From a bacterium (GTDB taxonomy: Bacteria > Planctomycetota > UBA1135 > GCA-002686595): a DNA stretch of 33,522 nucleotides. Where the stretch lies: contig JAUHXY010000014.1 of the NCBI GenBank assembly GCA_030426785.1, positions 1-33,522 on the forward strand, given 5' to 3'. Position numbers and translations under genes: made by a program. The notes under the pieces are model-generated. The model did not search any database and was not told the DNA's origin. It saw only the letters and a list, made by a program, of their open reading frames with translations. The number at the start of each line of letters is the position of its first letter. The first letter of the stretch is position 1. Below are positions 24,137-33,439 of this stretch, one piece after another.

Positions 24137-26101
24137 CTACGGGAAAGTCACACTCACACCATTGGAGTAATTCCAACGCCCCGGGGCCGACCAGGTGTCC
24201 CGGTGCCATAGTTGAAAGTGCCAGGTTTCACCGCTTTGCAGCGTGCCGCCCAAGGGATTTTGTGCAGCTACATCGTAGCCGTAGCCCCCTTGCGAAGTAC
24301 CCGTGCCTTGCAGGTTTCGGAAGTCACCGTTGGCGTCGAATTGCCCCAATGCCGTCATGGCCGTGTTCGCGATGTTGTAGCGCCCAAACGCATTACCGCC
24401 GGTGAGCGCGAGACAAAGTCGACCGTCGCTCAGGGGCAGCCCAGGATCGCTGACTCCCGTACCGATCACGAAGTAGCCGAACTCGCCAGAAGGGCCTGAA
24501 TGGGCACTGAGGTGCAAACCGCTTTCCACGCCCGAACCCAGATGGCCCATAAGCCTTGTCGACATACCGGTGGAGTTAACATTCATCGGATCGCAAAACG
24601 GCACCCCAACCCCTGGGTCAGGACAACCGGCTCCATCGATGGTGAGCTCATAGACATTGCAGTCACTCAACGCAAACCAATAGACCGAGACCTTGGCATA
24701 GATCGTCTGCTCGAAGCCCGTCTGGTTTTGGTAGGTGTACTGTTGTTGGCCTAGCACAACGCCCCCCGCATCCGGTGCCCCTGAAGGTAGGCCTCCATAA
24801 ATCGCGATCTCAAGGTCCGCGCCAGACGTCGGACAATTCACGCCAAATTGGGTGACCTGCCCGGGTTCGAGGCAGTATTGGTACCAATCGTCATCCTGCC
24901 GGTCCACCGTCAGGTTCAGGTGCGTCCCTTCGGAGAGTACCGCGGCCGTTGCCAGGGTTTGGTTGGCCTCAAAGGCATCTGGATAAAAACAGTCCTCAAA
25001 CTTCACGAAGAAGCCATAAGCAATGCAGTCATCCGTATACGGAGGAATCGGGACAGGGTGAAACAGAACGACCTCTGTGACCGAACTCGTATTCGTATAC
25101 GCAAAGCCACCTGACTCGATCGTCCCGGAGGCACTGCAATCAAGCCGATAGGACCAGTCTACGTCCTCCAGGATTCCATTGCCTTCGACGACCAGTTGCA
25201 CACCCGGCTCCACCGACACCTTGTATTGGTCGAAATCGGTGACGTTCTGCATGCTTGAGGTGTAACTACCGGCGAACACCTCCGTGGCCAACGCACAGGG
25301 GTAGTTAGGCTCGTTCGGATCGTCAAAACACTCGAACGCGACCATGAATTGGTATTCGACGCAATAGTTGAACCCTGGTGAGCTTGACGCTTGGACGACA
25401 ACAGGCTGTGGAGTCATCGAGGGGTTCTCGTAGGAAACCTCGGTACTACCAACAGTGACCAACCCTTGGCAATCGGTGGTATCCGTGAGCAAGTAAATCA
25501 CTTCATCGAGCGCATCCTGCATCTCGGTCAGAACAAGAATCTTCCGAGGGGGAATCACGATGCGGTAGTAGTCCGGATCAGAGGAGGTTGACACTGCGGA
25601 ATGGGTCCCTGCCCCGATCTCGAAAGCAGTGGCACAAGAATCATTGTCCTCATAGGGATCATTTGGGCCACAACCGATGTTGAGGGGTCCATCACCAGCC
25701 GGGAAAGGATAGTTGCCGACCTGGATCAGGTATTGCTGACCTTGAACCACGTTCGACAAAGTGATCGAACTGGCGTTGCCCACCCCGCTGTTATCGTCAA
25801 AAGCAATACAAGGCGCGGAGCAGTCGACGCCGTCGTAAACAGCGAGCCTGGAATCAAAGGTACAACCGTTGGTATCGATGAGGATCTCCCCACCCTGCGT
25901 CGCCGTGTACAACCAAAACAGATCCCCCGGCATATTGGGGCCGCAAGTCATTTCAGAGTTCGTGAACGCCGTCCCTTGATTGAGGTCGAAAGTGCCCTCA
26001 TGGACCTGGGCCGGGTTCGTGCACGAATCGTTCGAGGCTTGGGCCATGGCCACGCCCGTTGGATACAAGGCGGCAAGCGCAAGAGAAACACAGATTTTCA
26101 T
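24137..26101 (-). CDS. Secreted multi-PPC-like protein with shared C-terminal domain (copy C)
   Basis: A 654-residue exported protein with a Sec signal (cleavage near AMA-QA, residues 20-21). Four beta-rich modules resembling PPC domains follow at about 22-144, 150-258, 262-371 and 375-489, each starting near a NDSC, EDNDSC, EPNYPC or AFEANQT motif and containing many Cys, likely disulfide-bonded. Residues 495-654 are the shared domain: FCDPMNVNSTG, GPSGEFGYFVIG, SDPGLPLSDGRLCLA, GRYN, WHFQLWHRD and WNYSNGVSVTFP. The ATG at 26101 is chosen because a good signal peptide starts there. GC is lower than in the surrounding genes. The gene is bracketed by the two DUF1501 3' ends. Confidence 0.85.
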   Translation of the reverse strand: MKICVSLALAALYPTGVAMAQASNDSCTNPAQVHEGTFDLNQGTAFTNSEMTCGPNMPGDLFWLYTATQGGEILIDTNGCTFDSRLAVYDGVDCSAPCIAFDDNSGVGNASSITLSNVVQGQQYLIQVGNYPFPAGDGPLNIGCGPNDPYEDNDSCATAFEIGAGTHSAVSTSSDPDYYRIVIPPRKILVLTEMQDALDEVIYLLTDTTDCQGLVTVGSTEVSYENPSMTPQPVVVQASSSPGFNYCVEYQFMVAFECFDDPNEPNYPCALATEVFAGSYTSSMQNVTDFDQYKVSVEPGVQLVVEGNGILEDVDWSYRLDCSASGTIESGGFAYTNTSSVTEVVLFHPVPIPPYTDDCIAYGFFVKFEDCFYPDAFEANQTLATAAVLSEGTHLNLTVDRQDDDWYQYCLEPGQVTQFGVNCPTSGADLEIAIYGGLPSGAPDAGGVVLGQQQYTYQNQTGFEQTIYAKVSVYWFALSDCNVYELTIDGAGCPDPGVGVPFCDPMNVNSTGMSTRLMGHLGSGVESGLHLSAHSGPSGEFGYFVIGTGVSDPGLPLSDGRLCLALTGGNAFGRYNIANTAMTALGQFDANGDFRNLQGTGTSQGGYGYDVAAQNPLGGTLQSGETWHFQLWHRDTWSAPGRWNYSNGVSVTFP

Positions 26102-26427
26102 GAGTGACAGCTTTGGGGAGAGCGAAAAGCACGTGACGCTGACGAAGAATGCCAGCGTCGCGGGTCTGCAGTACACCACGCCCTGTCGAAAACCACCAAG
26201 GGTGAAACCCGTCGATTCCACCTCGCCACCTGCCTAAGACGGATCGTCTCGCCTGAGGGTGCTCTCCATCGAACCAAACCTATCGAAGGTTCCAGCTAAT
26301 CTGCCGACCGGCCCTCTCGTCGCAATCACGTTCGCTTGGTCAACAACTCCAAAAAGGCTCGACGCAGCTGAAAGGGAACAGGAACCCGCCTTCGACGCCA
26401 GTCGGTGCCCCCAAGGTCGAAACCTTC
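26102..26427. other. Gap upstream of copy C and after the DUF1501 gene
   Basis: The 326-base gap separates two minus-strand genes. It has a 7-bp inverted repeat (GACGCTG at 26135-26141, CAGCGTC at 26153-26159) close to the start of copy C. No gene, clear terminator or promoter was recognised in the rest. Confidence 0.35.
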
Positions 26428-27828
26428 CTAGGCCAAAATGTCCCGCGCGACCTCGCCGTGCACATCGGTGAGGCGGAAGTCGCGGCCGGCGTAGTTGTAG
26501 GTCAAGCGTTCGTGGTCGAGGCCCAGCAGATGCAGGATCGTCGCGTGCCAATCGTGGATGGACATGCGGCCGCTGACGGCTTCGATACCGAGTTCGTCGG
26601 TGGAACCATAGCTCAGGCCACCCTGGACGCCGCCACCGGCCATCCAAGTGGTGAAGCCACGGTTGTTGTGGTCGCGGCCGTCGGTGCCTTGGGCGTACGG
26701 CGTGCGGCCAAACTCACCGCCCCACAGGACCAGCGTTTCGTCTAGCATGCCTTGACGCTTTAGGTCGGCCAACAGCGCGGCAATCGGCTGATCCACCGCG
26801 GTGCAAGCCGTGCGCAAGTCCTCGCGCAGGTTGCGGTGGTGGTCCCAGTTGCCCGTGCCCAGTTGAATGAAGCGCACGCCCGCTTGCGCCAGGTGCATCG
26901 CGGTCAAACACTGCCGCCCGAAGTTGTCGGTGCCCTCTTGGCCGATGCCGTAAGCCTGCAAAGTTTTTTCGTCGACCGCCGACAGGTTCATCAGGTCGGG
27001 CAACTCCGCCTGCATGCGGAAGGCCAACTCGTACGATTGAATGACCGCCTCGATGCCGTCTTCGCCCTTTTCGCGCTTGGCGTATTCCCGGTTGAGCCGC
27101 TGCACCAAATCCAATTGCTTGCGCTGCAACTCCGGCGCTTGGCGCGGGTTCTTGATGTCTTCCACCGGCTCCCCGGCGGCCCCCAAACGACCGCGCCCTT
27201 GGCCCGCCAAACCGATGCGCAGGCCCTGGTAGGTGGCCGGCAAGAAGGCGCTGCCGTAAAGCTGCGCGCGCCCCTGCGGCGGATTGATCGTTACAAAACC
27301 GGGCAGGTTCGTGTTTTCGGTGCCCAAACCATACAACGTCCAGGCCCCCAGCGAAGGCCGCACGAACTGGATGCTGCCGGTCTGCAACATCGTTTGCGCC
27401 TGCGGGTGCGCGGGCAGGTTGGTGTGCATGCCGCGCAGCAAACACAGTTCGTCGGCGTGTTTGGCGAGGTGCGGGAACAGCTCGCTGATCCACAAACCGC
27501 TTTGACCGTGCTGCGCAAAAGCAAACGGGCTGCCCAACAGCTTCGCGCCCCGCCGATAGCCCGACAGGGTCTTGCCGTGATTCGCCTTCAGCTCGGGCTT
27601 GTAGTCGAAGGTGTCCACGTGGCTGGGCGCGCCGCTCATGCACAGGAAGATGACCCGCTTGGCGCGCGCCGCGTGCATGGGGGCTTTGGCACCCAAAGTG
27701 TCTTGCACGACGCGCGGCGCCGCTCCCGCCATGCCGCGCAACGCGAGCAGCCCAAAGCCACACGAAAGGGCCCGCAGCGCTTCGCGCCGAGAAAGCATCG
27801 GCGGATTCCAAGGATTCAATTCGTGCAT
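26428..27828 (-). CDS. DUF1501 family secreted protein (Tat signal)
   Basis: A 466-residue protein of the DUF1501 family, related to sulfatase/alkaline phosphatase-like folds and very abundant in planctomycetes. The N-terminus has a twin-arginine signal (SRREALRALSCGFGLLAL), followed by KRVIFLCMSGAPSHVDTFDYKP, GKTLSGYRRGAKLLGSPFAF, LFPHLAKHADELCLLRGM, and near the end LVLWGGEFGRTPYAQG, GRDHNNRGFTTWMAGGGVQGG and TILHLLGLDHERLTYNYAGRDFRLTDV. The start at 27828 is chosen over a longer open frame because the signal begins there. It lies 13 bases after the PSD1 gene, the usual partner, in one operon. Biochemical function not established. Confidence 0.93.
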   Translation of the reverse strand: MHELNPWNPPMLSRREALRALSCGFGLLALRGMAGAAPRVVQDTLGAKAPMHAARAKRVIFLCMSGAPSHVDTFDYKPELKANHGKTLSGYRRGAKLLGSPFAFAQHGQSGLWISELFPHLAKHADELCLLRGMHTNLPAHPQAQTMLQTGSIQFVRPSLGAWTLYGLGTENTNLPGFVTINPPQGRAQLYGSAFLPATYQGLRIGLAGQGRGRLGAAGEPVEDIKNPRQAPELQRKQLDLVQRLNREYAKREKGEDGIEAVIQSYELAFRMQAELPDLMNLSAVDEKTLQAYGIGQEGTDNFGRQCLTAMHLAQAGVRFIQLGTGNWDHHRNLREDLRTACTAVDQPIAALLADLKRQGMLDETLVLWGGEFGRTPYAQGTDGRDHNNRGFTTWMAGGGVQGGLSYGSTDELGIEAVSGRMSIHDWHATILHLLGLDHERLTYNYAGRDFRLTDVHGEVARDILA

Positions 27829-27841
27829 AGGGGTCCCTCGA

Positions 27842-30738
27842 CTAGTTGAGGTGCCGGAACTCGGCGCCTTGGAACAAGGATTGAGCGAAGGCAGACCAAG
27901 CAGCCCGGCGCGGGTCGCGGATCGGTGCGGGTTCGGCGGCTCCGCCTCGCTGGCGCGCGCGGTCCCGTGCCCTCTGGCGGGCCCGTTCGCGGCGACCTTC
28001 GCGGTCGTTGGCGCCCCGGCGGGGGTTCGGGGATTCGGCTTCGGGCGTCCGGGTGCGCTCCACCTCGCGCGCGTAATCTCGCAGGAAGTTCGCCACCAGC
28101 TTCGCTTCCGCGCTCGAGGGCAAGCGCCCGTACGCCAACTCAAACGCCGCGCGAATGCGATCGCTGTCCTTGCCGTCGAGCTGCAACAAGCGGTCCGCGA
28201 ACGCATCCGCCATCCGCAGCACCTCAGAATCGTTCATCAAGAACAGCGCTTGCGTCGCCACGGTCGTCTCGTCACGATCCCCGGTCACAAACTCGCTGTC
28301 GGGCGCGTCGAACGCCGCCAGGGTGTCCATCGTGAAGCCGCGCGGTGCCGGCAAGTAGACCGACCGCACGGGCTGCTCGCGCAGCATCAGATTGGCGAAT
28401 TGTTCGTTGCGCAGGAGCCCTTCGAAGGTTCCCGTCACCGAACCCACCGGCGGTTGGGCCTGCAAACGCCCCGAAACCGCCAACATCGCATCGCGCAAGG
28501 CTTCCGATTCGAGTCGCTTCTTGGGCATGCGCCACAACCAGCGGCCCCCGGGATCGATCGCCTGGTTTTTGCGGTCGGGGCTCGACGACAAGCGATAGGC
28601 GCGCGTCAAACACAGCTCGCGCAGCATGGCTTTCGTCGACCAGCCCTTCTCCATGAACTCCACGGCTAGCCAATCGAGCAATTCCGGGTGCGAAGGAGCT
28701 TTGCCCGCCATGCCAAAGTTGTCGGGGGTCTCCACCAAGCCCGTGCCGAACAGGTGCAACCACAATCGATTGACCCAAACCCGGGCGGTGAGTGGGTTCT
28801 CGGGGCTCGCGATCCAGTTGGCGAGCTCCAAGCGGCCACTGCCCTCGGCGATCGGCGGCAAGTCCGCGTGGCGCAACACTTGCGGCATGTTGCGCTGCAC
28901 CACTTCGCCGGGCCGATCCAGCTCGCCGCGATCGAGCACCGCGATGTCGCGCGCCTCGCCTTCGCTCACGCCCATGGCCAGGCGGTTGGTGGGCAGCGCC
29001 CGACCTTGGTTGTCAAAGCGTCCGTTCAGCTCGTCGAAAATGCCCTGCTGCTGCGAACGCCGGCGGGCTTGCAAGGCCTCTTGCCGTTGCTGCTCGCGCC
29101 GATCCTCCTCGCTCATGGACGCGTCGCCCATGTCGCCCATCCTTTCATCGTCCATCGCGGGCGCATCGGCCCCGGGACGGTTGCGGCCCCCTTGCCCATC
29201 GCGCAAGCGCCTTTGCCCCCGCTCCAAAAAGCGTCGCAAAGCCGCGTCCATGGTCGGCCCGTTGGGCAAATCCGCGCCAGCGGGAAGGTCGAGCAAGGTC
29301 GAAGGCTGGTTGTTGCCCAACGACCGCTGGGTGCCAACGCATAGTAATCCTCGATCGGAATCGGATCGAACTTGTGGTCGTGACAGCGCGCGCAAGAGAC
29401 CGTCAAACCGAGCATGCCTTGGGACAAAGCATCGATTTGCTCATCCACCATGTCGAGCTGAAACTGCCGCCGATCGCGGTTGCCGTGGCCTTTCGAGCCG
29501 ATCGCGAGGTAGCCCGTGGCGATCTGGTTCCAGGCTTTCTCCGTCGCGTCCGAAACCGCCATCAGGTCGCCAGCGATCTGCAGTTTGAGGAAGCGCTGGA
29601 AGGGCATGTCCTCGCGGAACGCCTTCAAAACCCAATCCCGATAGCGCCAAGCGTGCGGATAGAGCACGTTGCGCTCTTTGCCGCTCGACTCGCCGTAGCG
29701 CGCCACGTCCAGCCAGTGACGGCCCCAGCGTTCCGCATAGGCATCGGAAGCGAGCAAGCGGTCCACCACCACTTCATCCCGGGCCGCGCTGCGGTCGGCG
29801 AGGTACGCTTCGATTTCCTCCGGCGTCGGCGGCAAGCCCGTCAAGTCGAAGGTCACGCGCCGCAGCCACGTGCGATCGTCCGCATCGTCGACCGGTAGCA
29901 CGCCGGCTGATTCCATCTTCACCCGCAACCAAGCATCGATCGGCCCGCGCGCCCAGTCCGCATCCGCCGGCGTGGGCACTTCCGGACGAACCGGCTGTTG
30001 GAACGACCAGAATTGGCGCCCCGCTTCGATGTCGATGTCGCGGTTGAGGCTTTCGGGCTCGGCTTCGTCGGCGCCGGTGCGCGGCGCCATTTCAAAGGTC
30101 CCCAAATCGCGCTCGGGCGCCCACGGCGCGCCCATCGCCACCCAGGCTTCGAGATCGCGGATCTCTTCGCTGCTGAGTTTTTCTTTGGGCGGCATGCCAA
30201 ACTCCGGCTCTTCGTAGCGCACGGCCTGCAGGAACGCGGACTCTTGCACGTCGCCGGGAATCATGGCGGGCCCGTAGTCACCGCCCTTCAAAAACCCTTC
30301 GCGCGAATCGAGCTTGAGGCCACCGCGCAAACGCTGCGCCCCGTCGGAATGACACTGGTAGCAGTGATCCGAAAGCACCTGACGGATCTTCTTTTCGAAG
30401 AACTCGAGCTGCTCGGCGCTGCCGGTTGGTGTTTCGGCAGGCTGCATGCTGCCGGGCGTTTCTTCGGAGGCTGGTGCGGGTTGCTGCCCCCCTCGGCGCG
30501 CGTCAAACTCCGCTTTCGAAAGGAACCCATCGCCGTCGGTATCGAAGCGTCGAAACGCGCGGCGACCCCGACTGAACTCTTCCTCGCTGATCTTGCCGTC
30601 CAGGTTTTTGTCCAAGCGCGCCTTGAGCCGCTCGTAGGCCTGGTCGCCGCCCCGTTGTTGGGGAGCTGGCTCGGCCAGACTCCATCCCGCGATCCCGGCC
30701 GCCCATGCGGCCCAAAGGGCAAGGTGAAGGCTCTTCAT
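27842..30738 (-). pseudogene. PSCyt1-PSCyt2-PSD1 cytochrome-like protein with EF-hands, frameshifted
   Basis: The gene is split between two frames that meet at about 29330-29340. The first part (from the ATG at 30738; 30750 is an alternative) has a signal peptide, two EF-hand motifs (DKNLDGKISEEEF, DTDGDGFLSKAEF), a planctomycete cytochrome c domain with haem motif CYQCH, and the DUF1549 (PSCyt2) domain. Close to the break is a second CxxCH (CARCHDHKFDPIP) then EDYYALA. The second part resumes at GTQRSLGNNQPS and covers DUF1553 (PSD1) to the end: LANWIASPENPLTARVWVN, WLHLFGTGLVET, GNF-like DNFGMAG, HPELLDWLA. Family proteins have about ten residues (GIF.ST-type) between ALA and GTQ, so a short piece of non-multiple-of-three length is missing. 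The rest is intact, so the lesion is recent or an assembly error. Confidence 0.85.
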
Positions 30739-30887
30739 AGGACGTTTCATCGGCTGGACGGCGCGGATTCGACCTTTGAAACCCTCCGCCGGGGCGGAAG
30801 TTCCGCTCCCGGGTGGGATTCTCATGGCGGACACCGACCGGGGAAGGGAACCTAGGGACCCTGCCCCGCCTCCCCATCCTACCTTCC

Positions 30888-31247
30888 ATGACGCAAGCCA
30901 TTTCCTGGACCCTCGATCTCGACATCCAACCGGGCCGCCAAGCCGACTTCACCCGCCTGATGAACGAAATGGTGGCCGCCGTGGAGGCCAAGGAGCCCGG
31001 CGCCCTGTTCTACGAGTGGAACACCACCGCCGAGGGCACCCAATGCCAGATCTACGAGCGCTACCGCGATTCCGAAGCCGTGCTGGAACACCTCACGCAC
31101 TTCCAGGACCAATACGCCGCCCGTTTCTTCGAAATCCTCACCCCCACCCGCTTCGTCATCTACGGCGGCCCCAACGAGACCGTCCGCGAGGCCCTCGCCC
31201 CATTCAGCCCGACCTACATGCAATTCGCCGCGGGCTTCGCGCGCTGA
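30888..31247 (+). CDS. Antibiotic biosynthesis monooxygenase-like (ABM) small protein
   Basis: A 119-residue protein with a ferredoxin-like ABM fold: ISWTLDLDIQPGRQADFTRLM, EMVAAVEAKEPGALFYEWN, CQIYERYRDSEAVLEHLTHF and AARFFEILTPTRFVIYG. Homologues act as small monooxygenases, quinol-type oxidases or as stress-linked proteins with unknown substrate. The ATG at 30888 gives the usual length; an in-frame ATG at 30813 would add unlikely sequence. It is divergent from the PSD1 gene. Confidence 0.82.
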   Translation: MTQAISWTLDLDIQPGRQADFTRLMNEMVAAVEAKEPGALFYEWNTTAEGTQCQIYERYRDSEAVLEHLTHFQDQYAARFFEILTPTRFVIYGGPNETVREALAPFSPTYMQFAAGFAR

Positions 31248-31262
31248 TGGTTCAAACCAGAC

Positions 31263-31327
31263 CCCCTACCCGCAGCGCGTTCAGCGTTCCGCGCCTTCGG
31301 CGCCAAAGTGAGTACCTGCGGGTGGGG
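31263..31327. terminator. Long hairpin between convergent genes
   Basis: CCCCTACCCGCAG (31263-31275) pairs with 31316-31327 with one bulged T; inside, GCGCC-TTC-GGCGC (31291-31303) forms a second hairpin. It lies just after the ABM gene and before the end of the decayed minus-strand gene, so it may terminate either transcript. Confidence 0.5.
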
Positions 31328-31362
31328 AAACTGGATCTCTATCTGCGTTAGTAGCGTGGGAA

Positions 31363-33272
31363 CTAGAATTGGACAGAAAGACCGTTCGAAAAGTTGGAGT
31401 CCCCCCCATCTTCTCGATGCCAAAGCTGAAAGTTCCACGTTTCCCCAGCGAGAATTGTTTGATTGGTCGTTACGGGCAGCTCCGAAGGCACATCAAAGCC
31501 CGTCCCAGTGACCGAGTTTCCGCTCTGACTGACAAGCACCCCAGAAGTATCAAATGCACCAATTGAGTCTCGGGCATCACCGATCAAATTGTACCTTCCG
31601 ATTGTTGAACCTCCCCCAGGAGTAAGACAAAGCCTGCCTTGCCCAACTGGGATGCCCGGGTCGTTGATCGTAGATCCAACGAGGAAGTATCCAAACTGCG
31701 TTGGAGGCCCGTCCATAGATTCAAGGTGCAGGCCGGACCCAGGAGTACCGCTCGCAAAACTGCCAGAAAGCACAGTTGGAACGCCAGTCGAGTTTGGATC
31801 CATCGGGTCACAGAAAGTCCCAATAATGTTCCCTTCACACTCCCCCAGGCCACTAACTATCAGATCGTAAGCAACGCATGGCGTTGGACCTCCGACATGT
31901 CGAACCTCCAAAGCTACGTTTACGTTTTGATTTGAGCCGTTCATCCAAACTATCTGCTCGTCGGAGTTGGTAGTGGTGCTTTCAGCAAAAGGCTAGGCAA
32001 GAACCCATTGTTCAGTGGTTTGGCCGTCGCGCACGAATCATTTTCTTCTAGGGAGTCGTCTATGCCTCCAGGGCAAGGATTTGGAAAGACTTCAACCTCG
32101 AAAGAGTATTGAGTGCAGCGCTCTGGGGCAGGAGCGAGCGATTGCGCTTCAAACCGAATAGAGTCTTGTGCTCCTGATTGATTATGGAACACCCATCCTT
32201 GCGCCCTGACTTGGCTGGTAGAGCAATCATCACTAAACTCCATGAACTGGAGTTCCCTCAGGCTATAAAGAAGACGCACTACCAAGAAGTAGTCATCCGG
32301 GACTCCCACAGAGTAGAAGTCACTATCAACGACCGAAGTGAACAAGCCCTGATAAGTCCCCGACACAATGGCCTTTGGGGCACTACATGCATCATTATCC
32401 TCCAGGAAGTCGTCTACAGCTGCAGCGCAATCATCTGTACGGATATACACCGCAAGATCGTAGTTCAGCGAAAAGGGGAGGTTGTCGACCGAAGGCCGTA
32501 CTCCAAACTCAACCGCGAATGCACTAGAGGCCGGATTGCGGTATGAAAGAACATTCCCAGGTAAGACATTCCACGCGTAGAAGATGGGATCAAACTCGAG
32601 CAGACCCAGATCACTTCCAGACATTTGTACTTCTACGAATGAGTTCTTTGGGATTTGAATTGTGTAGTAGTCGTGATCGTCATCGCTCACAACAAGGTTT
32701 GGGTGAAAGCCGACTGGGACGGGGGTCCCTGCAAAAATGGTATCGTTTTCTTCAAAACAATCGTCTGGTTGAGATGTGCAAGGAGGATGCGCTTCCGAGA
32801 CATTGATTCGCGCAATACCTGATAAGAGCCCATCTCCCCCGACCTGGAATAGAAACTACTCTCCAGTTGCTAGAGAGACGAACTCAATCGAGCTGGAGTT
32901 TCCAGTTCCACTGTCAAGATCCTGCCCTAAACATATTGCGTTGCAACTTCCACCCCGGTAGGCGGCTAAGATCGTATCGAACTCAGATAGGTTTGTGTCT
33001 ACGACGTAGTTTCCAGCTGCAGGTGAGGTCCACCTCACAAAATAATCCTGATAAATCGGAACGGCACCTCCGCTACAGGTACCGCCGCCATTAAAACCAC
33101 TACTAGTGGCCAAATGTGTATTGAATAGCACCGAACCGACTCCCGTAAAGACGATCGGATCTGAGCAACTATCCCCAATAGCTTGCATGCTTGCCATGTA
33201 GGCATGCAGTTTCGGCATCGATGCCATGGTCCCTAAGCAGAGTATAACTATCCTCAGTAGCTGTACGTTCAT
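31363..33272 (-). pseudogene. Decayed secreted PPC-like protein with shared C-terminal domain (copy D)
   Basis: From the ATG at 33272 (signal LLRIVILCLGTMASMPKLHA) the frame encodes a first module like that of copy C (IGDSCSDPIVFTG, DTNLSEFDTILAAYRGGSC) and meets TAG at 32858-32856, codon 139, where copy C has Tyr (GQQYLIQVG versus TGE-stop-FLFQVGG). The same frame continues with DDCFEENDTIFAG and further modules to about 31990. A one-base shift near 31980-31997 (CTTTTG run) then moves the reading into AESTTTNSDEQIVW and on to the shared domain: FCDPMDPNSTG, GPPTQFGYFLVG, DPGIPVGQGRLCL, GFDVP, WNFQLWHRE and SNFSNGLSVQF. Copy D has the lowest GC in the window. A nonsense codon plus a frameshift argue for a pseudogene, unless both are sequence errors. 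Confidence 0.8.
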
Positions 33273-33303
33273 TGGATCACCAAAGGTCTGAGCGGTTGAA
33301 GAC

Positions 33304-33332
33304 ACTTGCCTGTGATTGATTTTCAGGCAAGT
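33304..33332. repeat. 9-bp inverted repeat upstream of copy D
   Basis: ACTTGCCTG (33304-33312) is repeated inverted at 33324-33332 around an 11-base AT-rich loop, 32 bases before the copy D start. It could be the terminator of the upstream gene or an operator. There is no U tract on either side. Confidence 0.4.
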
Positions 33333-33439
33333 TAGCAGGGACTCCAATGCTAGCAGATCTCAATTGAGGCGTACTTTTTTCCATGGCTTTGTGCGGTGAG
33401 GAGTTTGGTTGCCCTTGGCTCAGAACACTCGAAGCGCAC

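Noticed and set aside
29320-29350. Programmed ribosomal frameshift in the PSD1 gene
   Set aside because: No slippery heptamer was seen at the junction and conserved residues are missing, which frameshifting would not restore.
32856-32858. TAG as a pyrrolysine codon in copy D
   Set aside because: The site corresponds to Tyr in the paralogue, the protein is not a methylamine methyltransferase, and a frameshift is also present.
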